A stretch of 24,744 bases of DNA from an uncultured Eubacteriales bacterium (GCA_934526185.1 CAKTAA010000031.1:1-24744); one strand, 5' to 3'; counted from the stretch's first letter, positions 1-7,732 are shown. Numbers and translations: made by a program. Notes: a model not told the origin generated them from the sequence alone.

Positions 1-562
1 GAAGGGTCAGCCACCCCACCTTATGGCCCATGATTTCCACGATGAATACCCGGCCGTGGGAGGTAGCGGTGGAATGGATGTAATCGATGACGTTGGCCGC
101 CACATCCACCGCGCTCTGGAAGCCGAAGGTGACGTCGGTACCCCACAGGTCGTTGTCGATGGTTTTAGGCAGGGTAATCACCGGCACCCCCTCTTCCCGC
201 AGCAGATTGGCGGTCTTATGGGTGCCGTTGCCCCCCAGAATCACCAGACAATCCAGCTTGAGGGAGGCGACCGTCTTTTTCATGGCGGCCACCTTATCCA
301 CCCCATCCTCCCCCACCACGCGCATGAGCTTGAAGGGCTGCCGGGAGGTTCCCAGTACGGTGCCCCCCCGGGTGAGGATGCCGGAGAAATCCTCCGGCTT
401 CATCCGCCGGTAATCCCCGCCGATCAGGCCCTTATAACCGTCGATGAAGCCGTAAATCTCCACCTCGTCGAACGCCTCATACAACGCCTTCGCCACCCCG
501 CGGATCGCCGCGTTGAGTCCCTGGCAGTCGCCGCCGCTGGTTAATATCCCCACTCTCAGCAT
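1..562 (-). CDS. 6-phosphofructokinase, 5' part only (runs off the left edge)
   Basis: Hand translation of the minus strand from an ATG at 562-560 begins MLRVGILTSGGDCQGLNAA, the glycine-rich N-terminus of the phosphofructokinase family, which phosphorylates fructose 6-phosphate in glycolysis. About 187 residues are visible and the C-terminal part lies outside the window. The substrate-binding motif PKTIDND is intact. The phosphate-donor loop reads GGNGT, where typical ATP-dependent enzymes have GGDGS and PPi enzymes GGDD, so the phosphate donor cannot be assigned from this fragment. An AGGGGG stretch lies about 11 bases upstream of the start. The gene follows ppk1 on the same strand after 47 bases with no visible terminator, so read-through from the ppx-ppk1 operon is possible. 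Confidence 0.9.
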   Translation of the reverse strand, partial: MLRVGILTSGGDCQGLNAAIRGVAKALYEAFDEVEIYGFIDGYKGLIGGDYRRMKPEDFSGILTRGGTVLGTSRQPFKLMRVVGEDGVDKVAAMKKTVASLKLDCLVILGGNGTHKTANLLREEGVPVITLPKTIDNDLWGTDVTFGFQSAVDVAANVIDYIHSTATSHGRVFIVEIMGHKVGWLTL

Positions 563-609
563 ATTTATTCGGCCCCCTGTCAAATTTTTCCGTCCTTTAC
601 CGCTTACGC

Positions 610-2682
610 TTACTCCCGGCGTTCCCGGGCACATTCCTTTTCCCGGCGGTTATAAGCTGTCCTGGCCCTTTTTGCCAGCTCCAACTGACTGTTGACCGCC
701 GGGCGGCCCCGGCCGTCCACCATGCTGTAAACCCCGTCGCCGTTCTGCTCCCGGGCGTTGACCGTATCCTCCTGCGTCAGCGCGATGACCTCCTCCACCC
801 GGCGGATAATATCCTCGTCCTCCACCGGAAAAACCAGCTCCACCCGCCGGTCCAAATTGCGGGGCATCCAGTCCGCGCTGCCCAGATACAGCTTGGGGTT
901 GCCCCCGTTTTCAAACCGGAAAATCCGGCTGTGCTCCAGAAGCTGTCCCACCAGGCTCACCACCCGGATATTCTCGCTGACGCCGGGGACGCCGGGGATC
1001 AGGCTGCAGATGCCCCGCACCACCAGGCGGACGGGCACGCCGCTTTGAGAGGCGGCGTACAGCCGATAGATGATATCCGGATCCACCAGGGAGTTCACCT
1101 TCGCGTAAATCCCCGACGGCAGGCCGTTTTTCGCATTTTCCGTCTCCCGCTCGATCATCCGCTGGAAGAAGGGGCGCATCCCCTCCGGCGCGGTGACAAA
1201 GCGGTTGTATTGCGGCGGCCGGGAATACCCGGTGAGGACGTTGAACAGGCTGGAGGCATCCGCGCCGTAGCTCTCCCGGCAGGTGAACATCCCCATATCC
1301 GTATACTGCCGGGCGGTGGAATCGTTGTAGTTGCCCGTCCCCATATGGACATACCGGCGCAGGCCGTCCTCCTCCCGGCGCACCACCAGCAGGATCTTGC
1401 AGTGGGTCTTGAGGCCCGCCAGGCCGTAGATCACATGGCACCCCGCCTCCTCCAGCTTCAGCGCCCAATGGATGTTGTTCTCCTCGTCGAACCGGGCCTT
1501 CAGCTCCACCAGCACGGTGACCTGCTTGCCGTTGTCCGCGGCCCGCATCAGCGCCGCGATAATCGGTGAGTTGCCGCTGACCCGGTAAAGGGTCTGCTTG
1601 ATGGCCAGCACGTCCGGATCCTCCGCCGCGGTGCGCACGAAGTTCACCACGCTGTCGAAGCTCTCATAGGGATGATGCACGAACCGGTCCCGTTCCCGGA
1701 TAGCGGCGAACATATCCTCCCAGCCGCAGAAATCCGCCGCCGGAACCGGGTTGATGGGCGGCAGCCGCAGCCGGTCGTCCAGGGAACTGATCCGGAAGCA
1801 GAAGGTCAGGTCCAGCGGGCCGCCGATTTCATAGATGTCCAGCTCATCCACATCCAGCATCTCGGTGAGGAACTCCTTGAGCTCCCCGTCGCAGTGCCGG
1901 GACAACTCCAGCCGTACCGGCTTACCCCGTTTGCGCTTCTTGATGGATTCCTGTATCTCGATCAGCAGATCCTCCGATTCCTCGTCGATATCCAGATCGG
2001 CGTTGCGAGTCACCCGGAAAGCCGCCACCGCCTCGATGTCGTGCAGCTCGAACAGCTCCGCCAGATGAGCTTCGATAATGGTTTCCAGCAGGACGAAAGC
2101 CCTCCCGTTCTCACAGGGCAGCTCCACCAGCCGGGGGAGGATGGAGGGAACCTGCACCACGGCGAAGGCCAGCTCCCCTTCCCGCTTCAGCCGGATCCCC
2201 AGGTTGAGGCTCTTGTTGGACAGCATGGGAAAGGGCCGGCTGCGGTCCACCGCCAGGGGCGTCAGCACCGGGAACAGCACATTGCGGAAATAATCGTCCG
2301 CGAAGCTCCGCTGATCCTCGTTCCACTCTTCCGCCCTCAGCAGGAAAAAGGCCTGCTGCCTCAGCAGCGGAATCAGCGACCGGGAAAGACAGGTGTACTG
2401 CTTCTCCACAAAGGCGTGGATCTTGGCGGAAAGCAGGGTGAGCTGCTGCTGGGGCGCCAGCCCCGCGTTGTCCGGCTCCCGGTAGCCGGAGCGCACCTGC
2501 TCCTTGACTCCCGCGACCCGCACCATAAAAAATTCATCCAGGTTGGAGGCGGTGATCCCCAGGAACTTGAACCGCTCCAGCACCGGGTTGTCCTTTTCGT
2601 AAGCCTCCTCCAGCACCCGGGCGTTGAAATCCATCCAGCTCAACTCCCGGTTGGTAAAGGGCAATCTGGTTTCCTTCTTCAT
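610..2682 (-). CDS. ppk1: Polyphosphate kinase 1
   Basis: The 690-residue product is full length for PPK1, which reversibly transfers the terminal phosphate of ATP to inorganic polyphosphate. The N-terminal domain is recognisable from residue 10 (NRELSWMDFNARVLEEA), followed by the conserved NLDEFFMVRVAG segment. The catalytic core contains TLYRVSGNSPI, ARFDEENNI and VHMGTGNYND. In the last of these, His446 aligns with the phosphorylated histidine of the family, and His584 in the EHSRIF motif corresponds to the second conserved histidine. The ATG is preceded by GAGGGG at a good distance. It lies 22 bases downstream of ppx on the same strand. This pairs the polymer-making and polymer-degrading enzymes in one transcription unit. 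Confidence 0.97.
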   Translation of the reverse strand: MKKETRLPFTNRELSWMDFNARVLEEAYEKDNPVLERFKFLGITASNLDEFFMVRVAGVKEQVRSGYREPDNAGLAPQQQLTLLSAKIHAFVEKQYTCLSRSLIPLLRQQAFFLLRAEEWNEDQRSFADDYFRNVLFPVLTPLAVDRSRPFPMLSNKSLNLGIRLKREGELAFAVVQVPSILPRLVELPCENGRAFVLLETIIEAHLAELFELHDIEAVAAFRVTRNADLDIDEESEDLLIEIQESIKKRKRGKPVRLELSRHCDGELKEFLTEMLDVDELDIYEIGGPLDLTFCFRISSLDDRLRLPPINPVPAADFCGWEDMFAAIRERDRFVHHPYESFDSVVNFVRTAAEDPDVLAIKQTLYRVSGNSPIIAALMRAADNGKQVTVLVELKARFDEENNIHWALKLEEAGCHVIYGLAGLKTHCKILLVVRREEDGLRRYVHMGTGNYNDSTARQYTDMGMFTCRESYGADASSLFNVLTGYSRPPQYNRFVTAPEGMRPFFQRMIERETENAKNGLPSGIYAKVNSLVDPDIIYRLYAASQSGVPVRLVVRGICSLIPGVPGVSENIRVVSLVGQLLEHSRIFRFENGGNPKLYLGSADWMPRNLDRRVELVFPVEDEDIIRRVEEVIALTQEDTVNAREQNGDGVYSMVDGRGRPAVNSQLELAKRARTAYNRREKECARERRE

Positions 2683-2704
2683 TTGCCGTCATCCCCTCTC
2701 TGTG

Positions 2705-4240
2705 TCATGATAGCAGCTCGCTTTTATATACCAGAACGGGCTGGATGCCGAAAACATCCGCAAAAAAAGGCGCGCATTCCCCGAAGGCCCACCGCTCCAG
2801 GATCGGTTCCTCCCGTCCGGAGGCCGTCACCACCAGGCGGTCCGGTTCCAGCCGCAACCGTACGCCGGTGATCTTGCCCTTTCTCGATTCATCCAACGCA
2901 TCGGCCAGCACCAGCATGGCCGCCAGCTTATCCACCAGCAGCCGCTGCTTCTCCGGCAGCTTTTCCCCGGTATCCGACGCCTCGATAAAGTCTCCGTAAC
3001 GGGCGATCTCGCCGATCAGCGCGGTATCCTCTTCGTTCAGGCCGTAAAGATACGCCTGCTTGATGGCGTCGAAGGTGGAACGGCTGGAATCCTTGGAGTT
3101 GACGCCGAAGCCCACCTCGTGAAGGAGGGCGGCGCATTCCAGCAGAACCAGCCGCTTACCGCTGATCCCGTGGAGCTTTTTCAGCTTGCCGAACAGCAGC
3201 ACGGCGTTTTCCCGCACCCGCTCCGCATGAGCCATGTCGCTCAGGCGGCGGTGAGCCATCTCCCGGGCGCAGGCCACGGCTCCATCCCGCTGGATTCCCT
3301 CAAACGCCCGCCGCTGGGCCTCATACAGCATCTGGCCGGCCGCTACGTCCATGATGTCCACCGGCGGGGCGGTCATGTAGGAGGCCTGGGTGAAATCCAG
3401 CATACGCAGATACAGCGCCAGCATGGGCAGAAGCTGCTCCGCGGCTTCCTCCGACAGGGACAGATATTGGGCGGCCACCGCCGCGTGCATCCCCTTGATG
3501 CGCCCGTACAGCTTCTCCAACTGCTTTTTCTCGATGCGGTAGATCCCGTCCTGCAGCGTGGCCCCGCACAGGGGGGCGATCACCTCCAGATTGCGTCCTG
3601 TAAGGGTCAGGGAGCCGAAGCGCCTCTCTCCCAGCCGCAGGGTGAGCCGGCGGAAATAGGTTTCCACATACTCCTCCAGGGCCTTGTAGAAACCGGCGGT
3701 CTGCTCCTCCAGGCTGCGCAGCGTCTCCCCCAGCTTCTGAAAGCCGATGGTGATGTTGCAGGTCTGCTGGATGGTCCTGCCGTCCCAGGCCGCCACCCCA
3801 ACGCTGCCCGTGCCGATATAGGCCAGCATGGATTCCGCCTGCACGCCGGGCAGCCCCAGCAGCGCCGCGTAAACCAGGGCGCTTTCCTCTCCGTTCTGCA
3901 GCACTTCCACCACCAGATTGTTCTGGGTTTTCAACTGATCCACCACGTAGGCGCGGTTGCGGGCCTCCCGCAGCGCGGTGGTGGCGATGGCTCTGTATTC
4001 CGTCACGCCGTATTCCTTCATCACCTGGGAATAGCCCCGCAGGATCTCGGACAGACGGCGGACGGTTTCCACGCTGATCCGGCCGGAGGTGAACACCTCG
4101 TGGCCGATGCGCAGCGGATGCTCCAGCAACTCCAGCCGCTGGGCGCCGCCCTTGCCCGCCTGATAAATACCCATGCGCACATAATTGGAGCCGATATCCA
4201 GCACGCCGACGGCCTTCCATCTGCGCGGTTTGTCGCTCAT
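2705..4240 (-). CDS. ppx: Exopolyphosphatase, Ppx/GppA family with C-terminal HD-like domain
   Basis: The 511-residue protein starts with an actin-like ATPase-fold signature (GVLDIGSN, residues 12-19). This is typical of Ppx/GppA phosphatases that release phosphate from polyphosphate or act on pppGpp. A C-terminal HD-type region follows; its motif reads LLHEVG with His374-Glu375 in place of the usual His-Asp. I place the start at the ATG at 4240 because it has a GGGAG site just upstream. A longer frame open from 4291 would begin inside the predicted -10 element (4280-4285), so that extension is unlikely to be translated. The gene is first in a ppx-ppk1 operon and is divergent from the phosphodiesterase gene. 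Whether polyphosphate or guanosine pentaphosphate is the main substrate cannot be told from sequence alone. Confidence 0.93.
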   Translation of the reverse strand: MSDKPRRWKAVGVLDIGSNYVRMGIYQAGKGGAQRLELLEHPLRIGHEVFTSGRISVETVRRLSEILRGYSQVMKEYGVTEYRAIATTALREARNRAYVVDQLKTQNNLVVEVLQNGEESALVYAALLGLPGVQAESMLAYIGTGSVGVAAWDGRTIQQTCNITIGFQKLGETLRSLEEQTAGFYKALEEYVETYFRRLTLRLGERRFGSLTLTGRNLEVIAPLCGATLQDGIYRIEKKQLEKLYGRIKGMHAAVAAQYLSLSEEAAEQLLPMLALYLRMLDFTQASYMTAPPVDIMDVAAGQMLYEAQRRAFEGIQRDGAVACAREMAHRRLSDMAHAERVRENAVLLFGKLKKLHGISGKRLVLLECAALLHEVGFGVNSKDSSRSTFDAIKQAYLYGLNEEDTALIGEIARYGDFIEASDTGEKLPEKQRLLVDKLAAMLVLADALDESRKGKITGVRLRLEPDRLVVTASGREEPILERWAFGECAPFFADVFGIQPVLVYKSELLS

Positions 4241-4279
4241 GTTCTCCCGCCTGCCTCTCTGAATAAGGATGATATCCTC

Positions 4280-4308
4280 AGTATACCCCATTTTCCGCCA
4301 ATCGTAAA
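4280..4308 (-). promoter_or_regulatory. Sigma-A-like promoter of the ppx-ppk1 operon
   Basis: On the minus strand a -35 TTTACG (4308-4303) is separated by exactly 17 bases from a -10 TATACT (4285-4280). Transcription would start near 4273, about 33 bases before the chosen ppx start. Its position is the main argument for the shorter ppx reading frame. Confidence 0.65.
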
Positions 4309-4351
4309 GAATTCTATGGGAATTTAACCTCCCTTATTCCCGTCCCGCGCC

Positions 4352-4380
4352 TTGCATTTTTCTTCGCAAAAGCGTATACT
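4352..4380 (+). promoter_or_regulatory. Sigma-A-like promoter of the phosphodiesterase gene
   Basis: TTGCAT (4352-4357), a 17-base spacer and TATACT (4375-4380). It lies 37 bases before the start codon at 4418 and faces away from the ppx promoter. The two -10 elements are identical and about 90 bases apart. Confidence 0.6.
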
Positions 4381-4417
4381 GGTTCGCAAAGATCGTTCAT
4401 CGGTAAGGAGGATTTCC

Positions 4418-5152
4418 ATGATCGTTGTTCATGCCCACCGGGGCGCGTCCGCTTACGCGCCGGAGAATACCCTGCCCGCCTTCCGCCTGGCAATGGAGAT
4501 GGGGGCGGACGGCTTTGAAAACGACATCCATCTCACCAAGGACAAGGTGTTCGCCGTTTGTCACGACGGCTCCATCGAGCGCACCTCCAACGGCACCGGT
4601 TCCATCCATGAGATGACGATGGCCCAGCTCAAGCAGTATGATTTCGGCGTCAAGTTCTCCGAGAAATTCGCCGGCACCCGCATTTCCTCCCTGGACGAGA
4701 TGCTGGAGGTCACCCACGGGATGGACATCCTGAACATCGAGCTGAAGGGGCCGCTGCCTGCGGGGCAGGATCTGGACGAGGCCCTCTCTATTCTATACGC
4801 ATCCCTGGAAAAATATCATTGCGTGGAGCGCACGATTATCTCCACTTTCGAACACGCCTGGGGACGGCGGATCAAGGAGCTCTATCCGCAGTTGAAGATG
4901 GGCCTGCTCTACGGCGACCATCTCACCCCTGAGCAGACCCTGGAGCTGGTGACGGCATACAAGGCGGACGCCATCCATCCGGAGCTGGGCGGCCTCACCC
5001 CCGACATCGTGGCGGCCTGCCGCGCCAACCACATCCTGATCAACGCCTGGACTGTGGACGCCCCCGAGGCGATCCGCCGTGCCATCGACCTTCAGGTGGA
5101 CGGCATCATCACCAACGTTCCTGACAAGGTTCTGGCGGCGCTGGGCCGGTAA
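4418..5152 (+). CDS. Glycerophosphodiester phosphodiesterase (GDPD/UgpQ type)
   Basis: The 244-residue protein hydrolyses glycerophosphodiesters to glycerol 3-phosphate and an alcohol. The family signature is complete: HRGASAYAPENT near the N-terminus with the catalytic His7-Arg8, then FENDIHLTKDKVFAVCHD holding the metal-binding Glu/Asp and second catalytic His, and NIELKG further on. There is no signal peptide, so it should be cytoplasmic. I chose the ATG at 4418 because a perfect AAGGAGG (4405-4411) precedes it. The open frame extends upstream to 4352, but that extension begins in the promoter. The C-terminal WTVDAPEAIRRAIDLQVDGIITNVPD is typical of the family. It is followed after 16 bases by an uncharacterised gene, probably co-transcribed. 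Confidence 0.95.
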   Translation: MIVVHAHRGASAYAPENTLPAFRLAMEMGADGFENDIHLTKDKVFAVCHDGSIERTSNGTGSIHEMTMAQLKQYDFGVKFSEKFAGTRISSLDEMLEVTHGMDILNIELKGPLPAGQDLDEALSILYASLEKYHCVERTIISTFEHAWGRRIKELYPQLKMGLLYGDHLTPEQTLELVTAYKADAIHPELGGLTPDIVAACRANHILINAWTVDAPEAIRRAIDLQVDGIITNVPDKVLAALGR

Positions 5153-5168
5153 GCCGTCGCGGGGTGTT

Positions 5169-5726
5169 ATGATTATGCCGGAAATGGATCTTTTGGATCT
5201 GGGAATCAGCCAGCTTTATCTCTGCGAAAGGAAAATCCGCGGGGTGATGGGGTGGTTCGACCCTTCCCAAGCAGCGGCATACGCTCCCCTTCCCGTCCGG
5301 AATTTCGGCAGCGGCCGCTTCACCCTCACCGATGGTCACAGCCGCGCCTATGTCGCGTATAAGCAGTGGGTGAAGCGCCTTCTCGTCGTGCAGGACGAGG
5401 AGGAAATCGTGACGGGCGAAACTGGCCAAAAGCTCTACCGACAGGATATCCTCTGGTGCGAACGCTTTTCCCTGCGAACCATCGGAAATCTGGAAAACCG
5501 TATCCTTTCCCAAACGGATTATCAGCGGCTGTGGATCGACCGCTGCGACAGAGGCTATAACCTTCTGTTCCTCTGCGGAACCGACCGCAGGCGGGAGATG
5601 GAAAACCGCTTTCCCACACTGTTTCTCTACGGCTGCGACCGGGAAGCGCGCCGGTTTTATTTCGAGGACCGCCAGGGAACCCGCTATCAATTCGACGGCG
5701 GCGGACTGTCGCCGGAGCTTCCATGA
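5169..5726 (+). CDS. Uncharacterised protein with a ParB-like DGHxR motif
   Basis: A 185-residue soluble protein with no membrane segment. The motif TDGHSRAYVAY near residue 60, preceded by LPVRNFGSGRFTL, resembles the DGHxR core of ParB/sulfiredoxin-fold proteins. I recall uncharacterised clostridial proteins with the same layout, but I cannot name a biochemical function. The second half is rich in Trp, Cys and Arg (ILWCERF, LWIDRCDRGYN). The ATG at 5169 has only a weak GGGGT upstream; an in-frame ATG at 5175 is an alternative. An open extension back to 5079 overlaps the phosphodiesterase gene and has no ribosome binding site. The gene is probably the last of a two-gene operon, as a strong terminator follows. 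Confidence 0.75.
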   Translation: MIMPEMDLLDLGISQLYLCERKIRGVMGWFDPSQAAAYAPLPVRNFGSGRFTLTDGHSRAYVAYKQWVKRLLVVQDEEEIVTGETGQKLYRQDILWCERFSLRTIGNLENRILSQTDYQRLWIDRCDRGYNLLFLCGTDRRREMENRFPTLFLYGCDREARRFYFEDRQGTRYQFDGGGLSPELP

Positions 5727-5738
5727 GGAATAGACCTT

Positions 5739-5780
5739 CCGCCGCTGCAAAGAAAATTTGCGGCGGCGGTTTTCCTCTTT
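5739..5780 (+). terminator. Rho-independent terminator of the phosphodiesterase operon
   Basis: A 13-base stem (5739-5751 with 5757-5769, one G-T wobble) closes a 5-base loop and is followed by a T-rich run (5770-5780). It starts 12 bases after the stop codon at 5726. Confidence 0.9.
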
Positions 5781-5834
5781 CGTCCGTTCCTCCCAGAAGG
5801 CGGCTTTCGCCGCAAAAATAATGGCGGAAGCCTG

Positions 5835-5863
5835 TTGACAGCATGGCCGGGGAATGCTATAAT
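5835..5863 (+). promoter_or_regulatory. Consensus promoter of tRNA-Leu
   Basis: A perfect TTGACA (5835-5840), a 17-base spacer and a perfect TATAAT (5858-5863) with an upstream TG (extended -10). The predicted start near 5870 lies about 30 bases before the mature tRNA. Confidence 0.9.
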
Positions 5864-5899
5864 AATGCCTGCGCCGCGGGTGCGGCCAACTGAATAGAG

Positions 5900-5983
5900 G
5901 CGAGAATGCTGGAACTGGCAGACAGGCACGTTTGAGGTGCGTGTGCTTTTAGCGTACGGGTTCAAGTCCCGTTTCTCGCACCA
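5900..5983 (+). tRNA. tRNA-Leu (anticodon GAG)
   Basis: An 84-base class II tRNA. The acceptor arms GCGAGAA and TTCTCGC pair fully and the CCA end is encoded (5981-5983). The anticodon stem (CACGT with GCGTG) holds the loop TTGAGGT, giving anticodon GAG at 5934-5936. A short extra arm follows, and the T arm is ACGGG-TTCAAGT-CCCGT. It reads CUC and CUU codons. Base composition changes sharply right after this gene, which makes it a likely border of an inserted block. Confidence 0.97.
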
Positions 5984-6020
5984 TCGGTGAGTTCTTATGG
6001 GACTCACCGATTTTTATTTT
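5983..6020 (+). terminator. Terminator directly after tRNA-Leu
   Basis: A 10-base perfect stem (ATCGGTGAGT at 5983-5992 with ACTCACCGAT at 6002-6011) is followed by a T-rich run to 6020. The left arm begins at the last base of the encoded CCA. Confidence 0.88.
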
Positions 6021-6053
6021 CCCCAAATTCTATGACTGTGGACGGAATATTGC

Positions 6054-6082
6054 GTGACATGACTCTTCATTGATGATATAAT
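6054..6082 (+). promoter_or_regulatory. Promoter of the orphan nuclease gene
   Basis: GTGACA (6054-6059), a 17-base spacer and a perfect TATAAT (6077-6082), 33 bases before the start codon at 6116. Confidence 0.75.
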
Positions 6083-6115
6083 AATAAAAATTATTGTTAT
6101 ATTTGGGAGATATTT

Positions 6116-6622
6116 ATGCACTCAAATACAGAAAAAATAACCGAAAAAGTTGTTGTTAAGTGTGTGAAAGAATTTCTGACAAATAAACCTGATGGAAACT
6201 GGCACGAAGAAAAGGTAAGAGAATCTAAGCCTCATGGGCACGGGCCCGATTTAATTCTTGTGGGTGGCAAAAGGAACAGCGAATATTTTATAATTGAATG
6301 CAAAGGAAAATCATATACCGCCTCAGCTAAATCTGTTAATAAAGAAGGCTGGCTTAATGCTTTGGGACAACTAGTCACAAGGATGGAAACTGAACGTGTC
6401 ATTCAAACAGGTAAAAACAGAGGTAAAATCAATCGCGCCTACAAATATGGTATGGGACTATATTGGATTGGCGCTCAAGTTGCTTTGCGGCGAATTCCTC
6501 GTAAAATTGCAAATACATTAAATCTATATATATTTTCTATATACGATGATGGATGGGTAAAACAATGGACGCCAAAGGATTTTGGAAAAAGTTATTTAGA
6601 GGATGCTTTCAGGCGCCTATGA
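6116..6622 (+). CDS. PD-(D/E)xK nuclease-like protein
   Basis: A 168-residue protein. GPDLIL (Asp45) followed 16 residues later by IIECKGK (Glu61, Lys63) is the arrangement of the PD-(D/E)xK nuclease fold used by restriction and recombination enzymes. After it comes a helical stretch ending in WLNALGQLVTRM, similar to the Q-containing helix often found in such folds. No DNA-recognition domain, methyltransferase or partner gene is adjacent, so it does not look like a complete restriction-modification system. A GGGAG site (6105-6109) supports the ATG at 6116. It is the first gene after the tRNA and has its own promoter. Possible roles are defence or nuclease cargo of the island, or decay of a larger system. 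Confidence 0.72.
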   Translation: MHSNTEKITEKVVVKCVKEFLTNKPDGNWHEEKVRESKPHGHGPDLILVGGKRNSEYFIIECKGKSYTASAKSVNKEGWLNALGQLVTRMETERVIQTGKNRGKINRAYKYGMGLYWIGAQVALRRIPRKIANTLNLYIFSIYDDGWVKQWTPKDFGKSYLEDAFRRL

Positions 6623-6708
6623 TTTATTACATAACACCAAAGCTTAAGGTTTGGATAAAACCTCTTGCTGATGGCCTGCGAATCATGGATATAATTGGGT
6701 TACTTTAA
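6619..6708 (+). CDS. Possible 29-residue peptide overlapping the nuclease stop
   Basis: An ATGA overlap places an ATG at 6619 on the stop codon of the nuclease gene. The frame runs for 29 codons to TAA at 6706-6708 and gives a hydrophobic, slightly basic peptide ending IMDIIGLL. The overlap would permit translational coupling, but there is no independent ribosome binding site and I do not recognise the peptide. It may be chance. Confidence 0.2.
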   Translation: MIYYITPKLKVWIKPLADGLRIMDIIGLL

Positions 6709-6710
6709 GT

Positions 6711-6731
6711 CCTATAATTCCACTCCAACCA
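6711..6731 (+). repeat. Degenerate 21-bp repeat, copy 1
   Basis: Consensus CCTATAAYTCCAYTCCRACCA. This copy and the one at 7526-7546 differ at only three positions. A weaker relative follows the tRNA terminator near 6026. Its role is unknown. Confidence 0.4.
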
Positions 6732-6787
6732 ATGAGAAAAGATAGTGGTGCACGGTTTGCTCTACGAACCTTCCGCTGAACAAGTCG

Positions 6788-6817
6788 TTGAACTTCTTGA
6801 AATTTGCGTGATATAAT
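6788..6817 (+). promoter_or_regulatory. Extended -10 promoter of the membrane protein gene
   Basis: TTGAAC (6788-6793), an 18-base spacer and a perfect TATAAT (6812-6817) preceded by TG at 6809-6810. It lies 55 bases before the chosen start at 6873. Confidence 0.7.
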
Positions 6818-6872
6818 CTCTATATCTATAAATATTGAATCAGAAGGACATGCCTATGGGGTGGGAGAAATA

Positions 6873-7427
6873 ATGAAGAAAAGATTCCTTGTCATGTTAA
6901 CAGCTACGATCTATGTCGTTCAAGCGTTGCTTCTATATATTCTGTCACCACTCTTACTCTTCATAAAGACTACAAACCCGCCGTTACCTGTAAGTAAGTA
7001 TCTACTCATTGTCTTTTTCTTGCTGTCAATTATATTCATCATTGTGAATATTGTGACAGCATTTTTAGAACTGAGAAATTCAAACAACAGCACGCAAAAA
7101 ATCCCTCTTGGCACAATAATGGGATTTAAGCTGGCGTTAATTCCTTTTTTCATTAGCCACAGTTATTGGTTTATTCTAGCAATGGGGGGGACGGCTAATC
7201 CATTTTTAATGATTTTGTGGTTTGTTATACCCTTTCTATTTTTGTTTTACGCCTATCTGGTTTTATTCTCCACTTCGTCCTATTTGATTGTACAAATACT
7301 AAAATTACGCAAAAACGGTACTCTTACAAAGGGACAATGTATTTTACATATCATGATGCAGTTGTTGTTCTTTATCGATGTAGTAGATTCTGTATATTTG
7401 TTTTTTAAATACAGAAAATGCAACTGA
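6873..7427 (+). CDS. Multi-spanning membrane protein of unknown function
   Basis: A 184-residue hydrophobic protein with about five likely membrane helices. They lie roughly at residues 5-30, 42-64, 85-105, 112-145 and 160-180, with a short polar Asn-rich loop after the second. I chose the ATG at 6873 because GGGAG (6863-6867) precedes it. The frame is open back to 6804, but that would start at the promoter. I see no catalytic motif and cannot assign a family. It has its own promoter and terminator, so it is a single-gene unit. It could be a cargo gene or an immunity-type protein, but nothing in the sequence shows that. Confidence 0.75.
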   Translation: MKKRFLVMLTATIYVVQALLLYILSPLLLFIKTTNPPLPVSKYLLIVFFLLSIIFIIVNIVTAFLELRNSNNSTQKIPLGTIMGFKLALIPFFISHSYWFILAMGGTANPFLMILWFVIPFLFLFYAYLVLFSTSSYLIVQILKLRKNGTLTKGQCILHIMMQLLFFIDVVDSVYLFFKYRKCN

Positions 7428-7480
7428 ATAATGAAGTCCATTGCTTTCGCAACAGATCCTTTTACATCTCACCTATACAG

Positions 7481-7517
7481 TGGGAGTGTCTTTATAGGAC
7501 CTCCCATTTTTTATTTT
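7481..7517 (+). terminator. Terminator of the membrane protein gene
   Basis: TGGGAG pairs with CTCCCA, plus an inner GTC/GAC step after a one-base bulge, followed by TTTTTTATTTT. The bases after it resemble those after the tRNA terminator (TTTTTATTTTCC, then a CTATRAC motif). Confidence 0.8.
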
Positions 7518-7525
7518 CCTCGAAT

Positions 7526-7546
7526 CCTATAACTCCATTCCGACCA
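7526..7546 (+). repeat. Degenerate 21-bp repeat, copy 2
   Basis: Second copy of the CCTATAAYTCCAYTCCRACCA motif, placed just after a terminator. Its last bases CCGACC form a 6-base hairpin stem with GGTCGG at 7554-7559. Confidence 0.4.
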
Positions 7547-7643
7547 GACCTGCGGTCGGTAATTCGTAATGGGTTGCCGGCTGCTTTTTCGTTGCGTAGA
7601 TCGACCACGAGCGGGATCCTTTTTGTCCCACCTTTACAAGTCT

Positions 7644-7697
7644 GAATAGGCCGAACCTCTTGACCATTGGCAAGATGTTCGGCCTATTCGTCTTTTT
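7644..7697. terminator. Strong hairpin with T-run, terminator-like
   Basis: GAATAGGCCGAAC (7644-7656) pairs perfectly with GTTCGGCCTATTC (7677-7689), and an inner TCTTG/CAAGA stem extends it. TCTTTTT follows at 7691. No gene ends immediately upstream, so it could end an unrecognised transcript or be a leftover. Confidence 0.5.
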
Positions 7698-7732
7698 AGA
7701 CGAGTTTAGCTGGATTTAAACTCTAATGGGCA

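Noticed and set aside
23..544. Plus-strand open frame opposite the phosphofructokinase
   Set aside because: The minus-strand translation matches a conserved enzyme; this frame does not.
1672..2871. Long plus-strand open frame opposite ppk1
   Set aside because: Antisense shadow in GC-rich DNA; the minus strand encodes an unambiguous PPK1.
3119..4327. Long plus-strand open frame opposite ppx
   Set aside because: Antisense shadow, His/Gln/Gly-rich translation with no family resemblance.
7418..7645. 75-codon plus-strand open frame
   Set aside because: It runs through a terminator and repeat region, has no ribosome binding site and no recognisable content.
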